64,000 bases of DNA from Caballeronia sordidicola (lineage in GTDB: Bacteria > Pseudomonadota > Gammaproteobacteria > Burkholderiales > Burkholderiaceae): positions 62,001 to 126,000 of the forward strand of contig NZ_FCOC02000008.1 of NCBI RefSeq assembly GCF_001544455.2, given 5' to 3'. The position numbers and the translations under genes are program-made. A model generated the notes under the pieces. It was given only the letters and a program-made list of their open reading frames with translations. It was not told the origin of the DNA and searched no databases. This document shows, in pieces, positions 1 through 7,679 of this stretch (the stretch's first letter is position 1; each line of letters opens with the position of its first letter).

Positions 1-1161
1 GATAAATCCGCCCGCGCCCGACACCGCTTCCACGTTCGCGAGCGTGATGTTCTTTGCCACCGTCATCTGCAGCGCGAGGCCATTGCCCTTGCGGTCTTCC
101 GAGAGATAGGCAATGCCGTTGCGGATTGCATCGATAGGCGAATGAATCGACAAGCGCTCGCCGCCCAGATGAACGTCGCCCGCGTCCACCGGATCGGCGC
201 CGAACACCGCGCGCGCCACTTCCGTCCGGCCCGATCCCATCAAGCCTGCAAAGCCCAGGATCTCGCCGCGACGCAATTCGAAGCTCACCGGCCCGAACAC
301 TTCGCGGCGCTTGAGTCCGTTGACGCTCAGCAGGACGTCGCTGGAAGGCTGCGATTTGCGTTCGGGGAAAACGTCGTCCAGAGCGCGGCCGACCATATGC
401 GACACCACTTGTTCAATGGTCGTGGCGGCAAAGTCGTCGGTGGAAATCGTGCGGCCATCGCGCAGCACGGTCACGCGGTCGGCGATCTCCGCAAGCTCGT
501 CCAGCCGGTGCGAGATATACACAATCCCCACGCCCGACTGGCGCAGTTCCTTGATGATCCGAAACAGGTGCACCGTCTCGGATTCGGTCAGCGACGACGT
601 AGGTTCGTCCATGATCAGAAGCCGCGCGTTCAGCGACAGCGCCTTGGCAATCTCGATCATCTGCTGCTGCGCGACCGACAGCGCCCCCACCAGCGTGCGC
701 GGCTTGAGCGGCAAGCCGATCCGGTCAAGCGCAGCTTGCGAATCGGCGGCAAGACGAGCGCGATCGATAAACAATCCGCGCTTCGGCTCGCGCGCCAAGA
801 AGATGTTTTCAGCGATCGACAAATGCGGAATCAGGTTCAGTTCCTGATGAATGATCGCGATGCCGGCGGCTTGCGCATCGAGCGTGGAAGCGAAGTGCTG
901 CACGCGGCCATCGAGATAGATCTCGCCTTCATCCGGCCGGTATTGGCCGCTGACAATTTTCATCAGCGTCGATTTACCCGCGCCGTTTTCGCCGCAAATG
1001 GCATGGACTTCGCCCGCGCGAACGTCGAAGCTGACGTTCTGCAGCGCGATCACGCCGGGAAAGCGCTTGCCCACGCCGCTCAGACGCAGCAAGGATTCCG
1101 CTGATGCGCGATGCGCGGGCCCGTGGTCCGGCACGACACGCGGTTCGGCCGTCATGTTCAT
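1..1161 (-). CDS. Sugar ABC transporter ATP-binding protein (RbsA/XylG type), 3' end cut by window
   Basis: This is the cytoplasmic ATPase of a carbohydrate importer and carries two fused nucleotide-binding domains. About 387 residues are visible of a family length near 500. Walker A (GENGAGKS) lies at residues 57-64. The ABC signature appears as LSVAQQQ, and Walker B as LLIMDEPT followed by SSLT. A second domain begins near residue 260, and SEDRKGNG, typical of the RbsA/MglA C-terminal half, lies close to the window edge. The start is uncertain: ATG at 1161 or 1155 fits the reading frame, but the best Shine-Dalgarno (GAGGAG, about 1207-1212) serves an overlapping 12-codon leader. It is divergent from a FadR-type regulator. 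The permease and binding-protein genes probably lie beyond position 1. The sugar cannot be told from the ATPase. Confidence 0.95.
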   Translation of the reverse strand, partial: MNMTAEPRVVPDHGPAHRASAESLLRLSGVGKRFPGVIALQNVSFDVRAGEVHAICGENGAGKSTLMKIVSGQYRPDEGEIYLDGRVQHFASTLDAQAAGIAIIHQELNLIPHLSIAENIFLAREPKRGLFIDRARLAADSQAALDRIGLPLKPRTLVGALSVAQQQMIEIAKALSLNARLLIMDEPTSSLTESETVHLFRIIKELRQSGVGIVYISHRLDELAEIADRVTVLRDGRTISTDDFAATTIEQVVSHMVGRALDDVFPERKSQPSSDVLLSVNGLKRREVFGPVSFELRRGEILGFAGLMGSGRTEVARAVFGADPVDAGDVHLGGERLSIHSPIDAIRNGIAYLSEDRKGNGLALQMTVAKNITLANVEAVSGAGGFI

Positions 1162-1196
1162 TGCACGGCCCGCGAGACTGATTGGGACGGATGCAT
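1158..1196 (-). CDS. Possible 12-codon leader ORF ahead of the sugar ABC ATPase
   Basis: An ATG at 1196 follows GAGGAGACA by about 10 nt and opens a 12-codon frame (MHPSQSVSRAVQ). Its TGA overlaps the ATG of the ABC ATPase as ATGA. The arrangement would permit translational coupling. It may also be accidental, with the real start of the ATPase simply not well marked. Confidence 0.35.
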   Translation of the reverse strand: MHPSQSVSRAVQ

Positions 1197-1238
1197 CGGC
1201 TTGTGTCTCCTCGATGTAAGTCGATCCTGCAGTCAAAG

Positions 1239-1249
1239 TGGTCAAGCCA
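1239..1249. promoter_or_regulatory. Candidate FadR/GntR operator, copy 1
   Basis: The 11-mer TGGTCAAGCCA is imperfectly palindromic (TGG...CCA). It recurs exactly at 1372-1382, 133 bp away, so the two copies flank the divergent promoters of the ABC ATPase and the FadR-type regulator. Operators of the FadR subfamily usually have a TGGT-n3-ACCA form. The assignment to this regulator is inferred from position. Confidence 0.5.
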
Positions 1250-1371
1250 ATTTAGTGTTTGAAGAGGCGGCCTGACCTGCTGCTAATGATAATGGCGTTA
1301 TGCCTGCGCTGGAATCGAGGTATTTACCCTTATATCCAACGACATACGCCTCAGGCGATGCTGACGCGAAT

Positions 1372-1382
1372 TGGTCAAGCCA
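1372..1382. promoter_or_regulatory. Candidate FadR/GntR operator, copy 2
   Basis: This is the second exact copy of TGGTCAAGCCA. It sits 33 bp before the preferred ATG of the regulator, where binding would block its own transcription. Confidence 0.5.
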
Positions 1383-1415
1383 CCTTACACGTTTCGCGTT
1401 ACGCATCCGAGTCCC

Positions 1416-2108
1416 ATGACATCACTCGTCAAACCCGTTGAGACACGGCGGCTATATCAGTCCATCGCCGATCAGATCAATACGCTGATCCGCCATGGCA
1501 GTTTCCAGGCCGGCACACGGCTGCCGCCGGAACGTGAACTGGCGCAGCAACTCGGGGTATCGCGTCCCTCGCTGCGCGAAGCGTTGATCGCGCTGGAAAT
1601 TCGCGGACAGGTCGAGATCCGGATGGGCTCGGGTGTCTACGTCTGCGATGGCGGAAACGAAACGTCGCCCCTCACCGCCATGGGAGAAAGTCCAACCGAA
1701 CTCATGCAGGCGCGCGCGGCGATTGAAGGATCGGTGATCGTGCTGGCTTGCACGCGGCTCACGTCCGATGGCACGGCCAAGCTGCAGAAAAGCCTGGATA
1801 TCATGCGTGAACTGATCGCAGCGGGCCGTTCACCGTTGGAACCCGATCGCCAGTTCCATATGACGATTGCCGAGATTGCCGGGAATTCCGTACTGACGCG
1901 GCTCGTGGGCGAATTGTTCGACGGTCGCAACGATCCTATCGCGGCCAAAGCCAGTGTGCTTTCGGAGAACATCACGACCTGGGGCGTCGCGTTATCCGAG
2001 CATGAACGGATTCTCAGGTCGCTCGAAGCGCGCGATCCGATCGCTGCGCAGGCAGCGATTCGCTCGCATTTGAAGGCGTCGGAGGAACGGTGGGTCGGCG
2101 ACGCGTAA
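1416..2108 (+). CDS. FadR-type GntR family transcriptional regulator
   Basis: A 230-residue DNA-binding regulator. The N-terminal winged helix-turn-helix (about residues 8-72) contains LPPERELAQQLGVSRPSLREAL, which is diagnostic of GntR proteins. The C-terminal half is an all-helical FCD ligand-binding domain with scattered His and Asp residues suited to metal or acid ligands. ATG 1416 is preferred because a TTG at 1371 would add 15 residues before the conserved domain. It is transcribed away from the sugar ABC transporter and probably represses it in response to a sugar acid or related effector. That role is inferred from position and from two shared operator-like repeats. Confidence 0.9.
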   Translation: MTSLVKPVETRRLYQSIADQINTLIRHGSFQAGTRLPPERELAQQLGVSRPSLREALIALEIRGQVEIRMGSGVYVCDGGNETSPLTAMGESPTELMQARAAIEGSVIVLACTRLTSDGTAKLQKSLDIMRELIAAGRSPLEPDRQFHMTIAEIAGNSVLTRLVGELFDGRNDPIAAKASVLSENITTWGVALSEHERILRSLEARDPIAAQAAIRSHLKASEERWVGDA

Positions 2109-2166
2109 GCACGCGTTGCGCCACCGGACCGATGTCCTAACGCCCAAAAAAACTTTCCGCCACACC

Positions 2167-2211
2167 TCGTTATCATTTGTGTCGTTTTTTTGGTGGCACA
2201 AATGATAACGA
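2167..2211. promoter_or_regulatory. Perfect 15-bp inverted repeat, candidate Fur site
   Basis: TCGTTATCATTTGTG (2167-2181) and CACAAATGATAACGA (2197-2211) are exact inverse complements separated by 15 nt. The right arm runs on into ATTCGCATTC, so positions 2201-2220 resemble the Fur box (ATGATAAnGATTnGCATT). It lies just upstream of a TATAAT hexamer at 2224-2229 and about 170 bp before a TonB siderophore receptor. Iron repression is inferred. Confidence 0.65.
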
Positions 2212-2223
2212 TTCGCATTCGTG

Positions 2224-2229
2224 TATAAT
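2224..2229 (+). promoter_or_regulatory. Probable -10 element of the siderophore receptor promoter
   Basis: TATAAT lies directly after the Fur-like box. No good -35 hexamer is visible 17 bp upstream. The 5' leader to ATG 2380 would be about 145 nt. Confidence 0.45.
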
Positions 2230-2379
2230 TCGCGCGGTTGTCAGTTCTTGTTGTCCAGTTGTAAGTCCAAACTCGCAAGTCCAGACATTACCCCACTACA
2301 AAGCACCGTTCCGTTGCCCATCGCCGCCTGATGGATCGACGGGGCGAAATCACGACCACTTCGCTACTGCACTCCTTCG

Positions 2380-4614
2380 ATGCTTCCAATCAAACAGCAA
2401 TCGCTTCGCGTCCGGCCGATGTCCGCTGCCGTCCGTCACGTTTTCCTCCGCGCGGCAGTGCCGCTTGCCATGGGTGTCGCCGGTATTGCGGGTGTTGCGG
2501 GGAGTGCGCATGCACAAAGCAACGGCACGGCCGACGCCGCCGACAAAACCTTGCCCGCGGTGAAGGTACAGGGAACCGCGGAAGCGCTGCCCGGCGATTT
2601 CGCACCGACATACAGTGGCGGTCAGGTCGCGCGCGGCGCGAGCTTTGGCGTGCTGGGTGACCAGAAGATGATTGACGTGCCATTCAGCATGACCACGTAC
2701 ACGTCGAAGCTGATCGAGGACCAGCAGGCGCGAACGCTTGCCGATGTGCTCGACAACGATCCGTCCGTTCGCTCCAGCCTCGGTTTCGGTAACCAGTCGC
2801 AAGTGTTCGTTATCCGTGGTTTCCAGTTGAACGGCGACGACATCTCGCTCAACGGGCTCTACGGCATCACCCCACGTCAACTCGTGGCCACGGAAACGCT
2901 GGAACGCGTGGATGTGTTCAAGGGCGCCAACGCTTTTCTGAACGGCGCGTCGCCGACCGGATCGTCCATTGGCGGCGGTGTGAACCTGCAATTGAAACGC
3001 GCCGACGATAAACCCCTGACACGCGTGACGGTGGAGGGAACGGCGTCGGGCGAACTCGGCACGCACGTGGATGTGGGCCGCCGCTTCGGCAGCGAAGGCC
3101 AGTTCGGTGTTCGCGTGAACAGTTTTGTGCGCGATGGCGAAACCAGTGTCGACGACGAGCACAGGCGCAGTACCGCGACGTCGGTTTCGCTGGATTATCG
3201 TGGCGACAAATTGCGTCTTTACGGTGACTTCCTCTACCAGCGCGAACGCGCCAACGAAGCGCGCCCCACGGTCAATCTGAGCGGTACCGACATTGTGATC
3301 CCGGCGGTTCCGTCGGCGACGCATAACTACGCGCAACCGTGGTCATTCACCGCGCTCGAAGACACGGTTGGCATTGCGCGCGCCGAATACGACTTCATGC
3401 CGGGATGGACCGCGTATGTGGCAGGCGGCGTGCATCACGCGAACGAGCATGGCGATTACTCGTCGCCGAATTTCAACGGCGATACAGGGTTGACGACGGC
3501 ATATCGCTTGGGCGTTCCGCGCAAGACCGACGCCTACTCAACCGAAGGCGGCGTGCACGGACGGTTCAATACCGGTCCTGTCTCGCACTTCGTGACCTTA
3601 GGCGGGTCGCTCACAAGTATTGAAGACCGCTCGGCCTTCGATTTCTCCAGCACCTTCAATACCGACCTCTACAACACGCCTCAGGTGCCGCGCCCGTCCG
3701 CAAGCCCGGTCGGCAATTTCGCGGATCCGTTCGTGACGGACCGCGTGCTGATCCGCAGCGTGGCGGTATCGGACACGCTCGGCTTTCTCAACGATCGTGT
3801 GCTGTTCACGCTTGGCGCCCGACGCCAGGAGTTGCACCAGAACAACTACGACACAGGCACTGGCAATCTCACGTCGTCATACAACGACTCCATCACCACG
3901 CCGATTCTCGGACTCGTAGTCAAACCGTGGCAAAACGTCGCGTTCTTCGCCAATCGCAGCGAAGCGCTGGCTCAGGGACAACCGGCGCCATCGACGGCAG
4001 CAAACTTCGGCACGAATCTCGCACCGTCGCGCTCGAAACAATATGAGGTCGGCGTGAAATACGACACGAACCACTTTGGTTCGACGTTTTCGGCGTATCA
4101 GATCGAAGAGCCGACCGCGTACACCAACGCCGACAATATCTTCGCGGCGAACGGGCGCGAGCGGCATCGCGGGCTGGAAGCATCCATCACGGGCGAACCG
4201 ATGCAAGGCGTGCGCTTGCTGGCAGGTGCGTCCTACATCCAGGCCGAATTGCTCAATACCGCTGGCGGCCTGACCGACGGCAATCGTCCTACTGGCGTGC
4301 CCGCGTTCCTGTTCAACCTCGGCGCGGAGTACGACATTCCGATGGTGCCCGGCCTGACCGTGACCGCACGGTATCTCCACACGGGCAAGCAATACTTCGA
4401 CGTTGCCAACACCGCATCGATTTCATCGTGGAATCGTTTCGACCTCGGCGCGCGCTATGCGACCAACGTGTTCCACAAGAACACGACCTTCCGGATCAGC
4501 GTGCTGAACGTGGCGAACAAGGCCTACTGGGAATCGGCCTCCACGTCGGGCCAGGGATACCTGACCCAAGGTGCACCACGCACGTTCCTGTTCTCGATGA
4601 CAACGGACTTTTAA
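2380..4614 (+). CDS. TonB-dependent siderophore receptor
   Basis: An outer-membrane gated channel for a ferric siderophore, 744 residues long. It begins with a signal peptide ending near SAHAQS (about residue 46 from ATG 2380). The plug domain (about residues 65-205) contains DVPFSMTTYTS and the VFVIRGF segment, and GANAFLNG follows. The remainder is a 22-stranded barrel ending in a terminal Phe. ATG 2380 is taken, but ATG 2419 is equally plausible, since neither has a clear ribosome-binding site. The upstream Fur-like repeat and the convergent PepSY operon both point to iron uptake. The overall pattern is that of hydroxamate receptors such as FcuA or FoxA, but the ligand cannot be assigned. 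No siderophore biosynthesis gene is present in the window. Confidence 0.95.
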   Translation: MLPIKQQSLRVRPMSAAVRHVFLRAAVPLAMGVAGIAGVAGSAHAQSNGTADAADKTLPAVKVQGTAEALPGDFAPTYSGGQVARGASFGVLGDQKMIDVPFSMTTYTSKLIEDQQARTLADVLDNDPSVRSSLGFGNQSQVFVIRGFQLNGDDISLNGLYGITPRQLVATETLERVDVFKGANAFLNGASPTGSSIGGGVNLQLKRADDKPLTRVTVEGTASGELGTHVDVGRRFGSEGQFGVRVNSFVRDGETSVDDEHRRSTATSVSLDYRGDKLRLYGDFLYQRERANEARPTVNLSGTDIVIPAVPSATHNYAQPWSFTALEDTVGIARAEYDFMPGWTAYVAGGVHHANEHGDYSSPNFNGDTGLTTAYRLGVPRKTDAYSTEGGVHGRFNTGPVSHFVTLGGSLTSIEDRSAFDFSSTFNTDLYNTPQVPRPSASPVGNFADPFVTDRVLIRSVAVSDTLGFLNDRVLFTLGARRQELHQNNYDTGTGNLTSSYNDSITTPILGLVVKPWQNVAFFANRSEALAQGQPAPSTAANFGTNLAPSRSKQYEVGVKYDTNHFGSTFSAYQIEEPTAYTNADNIFAANGRERHRGLEASITGEPMQGVRLLAGASYIQAELLNTAGGLTDGNRPTGVPAFLFNLGAEYDIPMVPGLTVTARYLHTGKQYFDVANTASISSWNRFDLGARYATNVFHKNTTFRISVLNVANKAYWESASTSGQGYLTQGAPRTFLFSMTTDF

Positions 4615-4636
4615 CAAGGACGTGGTGTTGTAAAAC

Positions 4637-4671
4637 AAAGGCGCCGATGGAAGTTTCATCGGCGCCTTTTT
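4637..4671. terminator. Bidirectional intrinsic terminator
   Basis: A perfect 13-bp stem (AAAGGCGCCGATG / CATCGGCGCCTTT) with a 7-nt loop, followed by T5, and with an A-rich left flank. It lies between the converging receptor and PepSY genes and can end both transcripts. Confidence 0.9.
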
Positions 4672-4689
4672 GCGTCCGGATCATGCTCT

Positions 4690-6279
4690 TCACGTGCCGT
4701 GGAGAGGGCGTCCCCAAACGCTATCCCGCCCACCCGTCGCGACACGCCGCGCCGTTACCCGCAGCATCCATCCGAAGCAGCCCGCTGCAATCAGCGCACA
4801 GATATCGACGCCAACGGTCGCGGAATCGAACCACATTCCCGTCGATGGAACCAGCCATCCAATAACCGATGCCGCCGGCACGAGCAAGGTGGCGCAGATC
4901 GTCAGCGCCAGCAATTCGACCGATCCACGCGCAGCGCCCCGCAGGAACGCCCAGCCAATGCTCGCCAGAAAAACCGTGTAATAGATCCGTGCATGCCACG
5001 CAGGCAGATCCGCGACGCGCCCGCTCAGCAATTTCCCGGCGGCGAGTGTCGCGGAGATCCCGGCCATGCAACCGAGCGTCACGCCCACCGTCAGCGCGGC
5101 CATGAAATAAGTGGATGGCCGTTGCTTCACCACGCCGCTTTCCCCGCGACGCTCGGCCTTGCGACGGCTCTCGATCCACAACAGGTTGCCCGAGTAAAAC
5201 AGGAACGCGCCGCCGAGCCCCAGGAACAAATACGCCCATTGAATCGTTTCGCCGCCATAGCTGCCAAAATGCAGCGCGAAAAATGCACTGGTGGCCGCGG
5301 ACCACGCGGTGCCATCAGCGCCGGGAAGAAATTGCGCATTCAGGAAACGGCCGGAAACGGGATCGAGCAACGCGAAGCCGCCGCTGCGCGCGAGATAACG
5401 CGGATCATCGCCGGCCACGAACACGGTGGCGCCGGGTTCCCCTGCTCCCCGATAACTCAGTTCGCGAGGCTCGAACGCAGGCGCGCGCTGTTTCACGGCG
5501 GCGAGAATTTGCCCGGGCGCAAGCAGCCTTGTGGGGTCGACGCCCGGCTCGACCGGCGCCTTCGCAAAATACGGGTTCTGCGCTTGCCTGGTGGCATCGA
5601 GCGTGCCGCCGTAGATCACGCGGTCCTGCACCGGAAAGATGTAGTCGTTCAATCCGAACGCGACGACCGATAGCGCCATCACCACATGAAACGGCAGGCT
5701 CAGGATGCCAACGACGTTATGCGCATCAAGCCACATCCGCTTGAGGTTCCTGCCCACGCGCACGACGAACAGATCCTTGATCAGGCTCGGCAACAGCACG
5801 ATCACGCCCGACACCAGCGCGAGCCCGTACACCAGCGACACCACGCCCATCACGCCCATGCCAACGCTGAAACCGCCGGGAATGCCGGCCGTCATGTGCA
5901 GGATATCGATAAAACGCGCCGCGTCCGAGAGCCCACGGGTTTGTGTCCGAAGCTTGCCCGCAGTATCGAGCGTGGCGGAAATACGCTGCGCCTTGCCCCT
6001 TGCACGCCACGATAAACTCGCTTGTCCCTCGGGTTCGAGCCGCAAGGTGAACTGCCGCCGCGCGTCGGGAAAAGAAGCCAGCGTCTGTTCTATCACCGAA
6101 GATGCCTGCGTCAAGGGAAAGACCTGCGTGTTGGCGGCGGGCGGCGTGACCCATGCGTCGAGCGTGTCCTTGAACATGGTCACCGCGCCCGCATAGAACG
6201 CGATAAAAAGCGCGAGACCGGCAACAATGCCCGTCCACGTATGAACCGTCTTGTAGACGCGAATGACGTCGCTGCGCAT
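4690..6279 (-). CDS. PepSY-associated TM helix protein (probable inner-membrane iron/siderophore reductase)
   Basis: A 529-residue inner-membrane protein. The first TM helix follows YKTVHTWTGIVAGLALFIAF. Further helices lie near residues 145-170, 195-215, 345-365, and in a C-terminal group around 390-500. Large periplasmic segments between them carry PepSY-like modules. Several membrane-embedded His residues (HTW, HMTAG, HNVVG, HFGSYGG) could ligate haem, as in PiuB/FpvG-like proteins. In Pseudomonas such proteins reduce iron released from siderophores in the periplasm. That role is inferred here from the neighbouring TonB receptor and the Fur box at the operon head. It is the last gene of a three-gene operon and starts 6 bp after its upstream neighbour. 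Confidence 0.9.
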   Translation of the reverse strand: MRSDVIRVYKTVHTWTGIVAGLALFIAFYAGAVTMFKDTLDAWVTPPAANTQVFPLTQASSVIEQTLASFPDARRQFTLRLEPEGQASLSWRARGKAQRISATLDTAGKLRTQTRGLSDAARFIDILHMTAGIPGGFSVGMGVMGVVSLVYGLALVSGVIVLLPSLIKDLFVVRVGRNLKRMWLDAHNVVGILSLPFHVVMALSVVAFGLNDYIFPVQDRVIYGGTLDATRQAQNPYFAKAPVEPGVDPTRLLAPGQILAAVKQRAPAFEPRELSYRGAGEPGATVFVAGDDPRYLARSGGFALLDPVSGRFLNAQFLPGADGTAWSAATSAFFALHFGSYGGETIQWAYLFLGLGGAFLFYSGNLLWIESRRKAERRGESGVVKQRPSTYFMAALTVGVTLGCMAGISATLAAGKLLSGRVADLPAWHARIYYTVFLASIGWAFLRGAARGSVELLALTICATLLVPAASVIGWLVPSTGMWFDSATVGVDICALIAAGCFGWMLRVTARRVATGGRDSVWGRPLHGT

Positions 6280-6285
6280 GCTTTC

Positions 6286-6609
6286 TCAGTGAGCCGACAA
6301 AAAGTGACGGGCCAGCGCGAACATCGCAAAACCGAATGCATTGGCGCCGCCAAGCCAGAGCCACGCGCGCAGGCCGCTGCGAAACACGAAGCTCGCGCTC
6401 ATCACGCCGATCCATACCGGTGGCACGAGCCACATCGCGACCTGGAATTTGTTTTGTGCATCGAGCGGACCGGGCGTGAGACAGGCGAGCAACCCGCTCG
6501 CGGCAATCCCGATCCCAAATCCGCCGATAACGCCCGCAAGCGTCTTGAGCGTCCAGTCGCGCGACAGATTTTCGCGGTCGCGCCCGGATTTGCCTGCCTT
6601 CGAACTCAC
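6286..6609 (-). CDS. Small membrane protein of the iron-uptake operon (DUF3649-like)
   Basis: About 107 residues if translation begins at GTG 6609, which overlaps the upstream TGA as GTGA. The longer open frame upstream (to 6810) overlaps the neighbour's coding region in another frame and is unlikely to be used. Three hydrophobic helices are visible: GVIGGFGIGIAASGLLA, VAMWLVPPVWIGVM and AWLWLGGANAFGFAMFAL. This fits the small membrane proteins (DUF3649 or iron-transporter annotations) that accompany PepSY proteins beside siderophore receptors. The biochemical role is unknown. The domain name is from memory and should be treated as tentative. Confidence 0.75.
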   Translation of the reverse strand: MSSKAGKSGRDRENLSRDWTLKTLAGVIGGFGIGIAASGLLACLTPGPLDAQNKFQVAMWLVPPVWIGVMSASFVFRSGLRAWLWLGGANAFGFAMFALARHFLSAH

Positions 6610-6893
6610 CGCGAAGCGCCCTGCAATCGCGACCGCGCAAGCAGCACGCCGATGAACGGACACGCCGTGAGACATGCCATGACCGCGGTGAAAACCACGG
6701 CAAGCGATGTCGCCGGATTCAGCCCTTTCGCGCCGATCACGAACGCCGTGCTCACGAACACAGTCGCGAGCGTCCTGCAAGGCCGGGGCGCGAGCGGTGC
6801 GCGCAACCATCGCTGCCCGGGGGCCGCGAGATAAAACAACAGGGAGCCGGCGATCGCGAACAAAACGGATGCCGGCATGAAGAGGTCATGCAT
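6606..6893 (-). CDS. Small membrane protein (DUF3325-like), first gene of the PepSY operon
   Basis: A 95-residue protein with three hydrophobic segments (around residues 6-24, 40-58 and 63-87) and a conserved-looking YLAAPGQRWL after the first helix, as in DUF3325 proteins. It begins at ATG 6893, about 55 bp downstream (in the minus direction) of a Fur box, and overlaps the next gene by 4 bp. The small-small-PepSY order resembles the fpvGHJK-type group needed for periplasmic iron release in Pseudomonas. Function here is inferred from context. Confidence 0.75.
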   Translation of the reverse strand: MHDLFMPASVLFAIAGSLLFYLAAPGQRWLRAPLAPRPCRTLATVFVSTAFVIGAKGLNPATSLAVVFTAVMACLTACPFIGVLLARSRLQGASR

Positions 6894-6947
6894 CGAAAGA
6901 AAGCGCGATTTAGCTGCCCAAGACGAACAAACAGATTTCGGGCACGT

Positions 6948-6966
6948 TATTGAGAATCATTATCAT
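6948..6966. promoter_or_regulatory. Fur box of the PepSY operon
   Basis: The 19-mer contains GAGAATCATTATCA and closely matches the classic Fur consensus (GATAATGATAATCATTATC). It lies upstream of the DUF3325-like gene. The opposite direction holds only a hairpin and a convergent small gene, so the box serves the minus-strand operon. Confidence 0.8.
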
Positions 6967-7030
6967 ACAGAAATTCACGATTCAGCGTGGCGTTGACTTG
7001 GTGCCTCGCAGGCGTACAGCTAAATGCAAA

Positions 7031-7052
7031 CGGCCCGCGTGAAAGCGGGCCG
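7031..7052 (-). terminator. Hairpin after the Lys-rich small gene
   Basis: CGGCCCGC and GCGGGCCG form an 8-bp GC stem with a 6-nt loop. On the minus strand it is followed by GTTTGCATTT, a weak T-tract. It lies about 120 bp beyond the small gene's stop and is only a plausible terminator. Confidence 0.45.
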
Positions 7053-7174
7053 CTGGAACAGATGTACTGCAACAACGTAATGCCGGGAGTTTCATGCCGG
7101 AAGCTTCAATTCGAACCAGCGGCAAAATCCTGCTTGACCTTACCGACGTTGCTCAATGCAAAACGTCATTGCGC

Positions 7175-7285
7175 CTATTGCCGCTTGCTCGCCTCCTTCT
7201 TCAGCTTCTTTGCTTCTTTCTTTTCTTTAGGCGATTTAAGGGCGACCTTTTTCTCGGTTTTCTTCGCGTCCTGGGCTTTGCTCAT
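7175..7285 (-). CDS. Short lysine-rich protein, 36 residues
   Basis: ATG 7285 follows GGAG with 7-nt spacing (ACGGAGCACATT), a strong ribosome-binding site. The product starts MSKAQDAKKTEKKV and ends EASKRQ. About 14 of its 36 residues are Lys, in an AKK/EKK pattern resembling a basic helix. Similar tiny KK-rich proteins are, to my recollection, common and unnamed in Burkholderia. Nucleic-acid binding is possible but unproven. The gene is short enough to be missed by standard gene callers. Confidence 0.65.
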   Translation of the reverse strand: MSKAQDAKKTEKKVALKSPKEKKEAKKLKKEASKRQ

Positions 7286-7349
7286 AATGTGCTCCGTGGT
7301 TGGTCTTGAATCTTACCCGGGTTATGGCCCGGGCTGGCTACGGCCTGTG

Positions 7350-7628
7350 TCAATCGATCCGTGAACGCAGTTCTTCGGCGCTCACGAGCAGCGCCTGATA
7401 GCCGGAGCGCGCGTGCTCGGGCAGATCCGGATCGCCAACAAGCGTTCCAAGCGTTTCGATCACGCTATATAGAATGCCCTTTGCAGCCTTGGCGGCCAGG
7501 ACGCCCGATGAGTAGGAACTGTCGACGTGGCTGATCGCTGCGTCGAAGTGATCCTGCTCGGGCGGCTCGGTCGCGCTGACTGAAGCATTGACAGGCGTGC
7601 CGCGGTCTTCTGTCGGGTTGGGTTCCAT
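7350..7628 (-). CDS. Small hypothetical protein
   Basis: A 92-residue acidic protein from ATG 7628, which has AGAGG about 9 nt upstream. A further in-frame start at 7655 would add nine residues without a ribosome-binding site. It has no signal peptide or membrane segment. The central part (SSGVLAAKAAKGILYSVIETLG) looks helical. I recognise no family. It lies between the Lys-rich gene and the Rieske oxygenase, all on the same strand. Confidence 0.7.
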   Translation of the reverse strand: MEPNPTEDRGTPVNASVSATEPPEQDHFDAAISHVDSSYSSGVLAAKAAKGILYSVIETLGTLVGDPDLPEHARSGYQALLVSAEELRSRID

Positions 7629-7679
7629 GATGATCGGCCTCTTTGGTTGGTACATGATTCTCTGCTGCTACATACAATA

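Noticed and set aside
2350..3336. 328-codon minus-strand frame opposite the TonB receptor
   Set aside because: Antisense to the conserved plug and barrel. No ribosome-binding site or domain.
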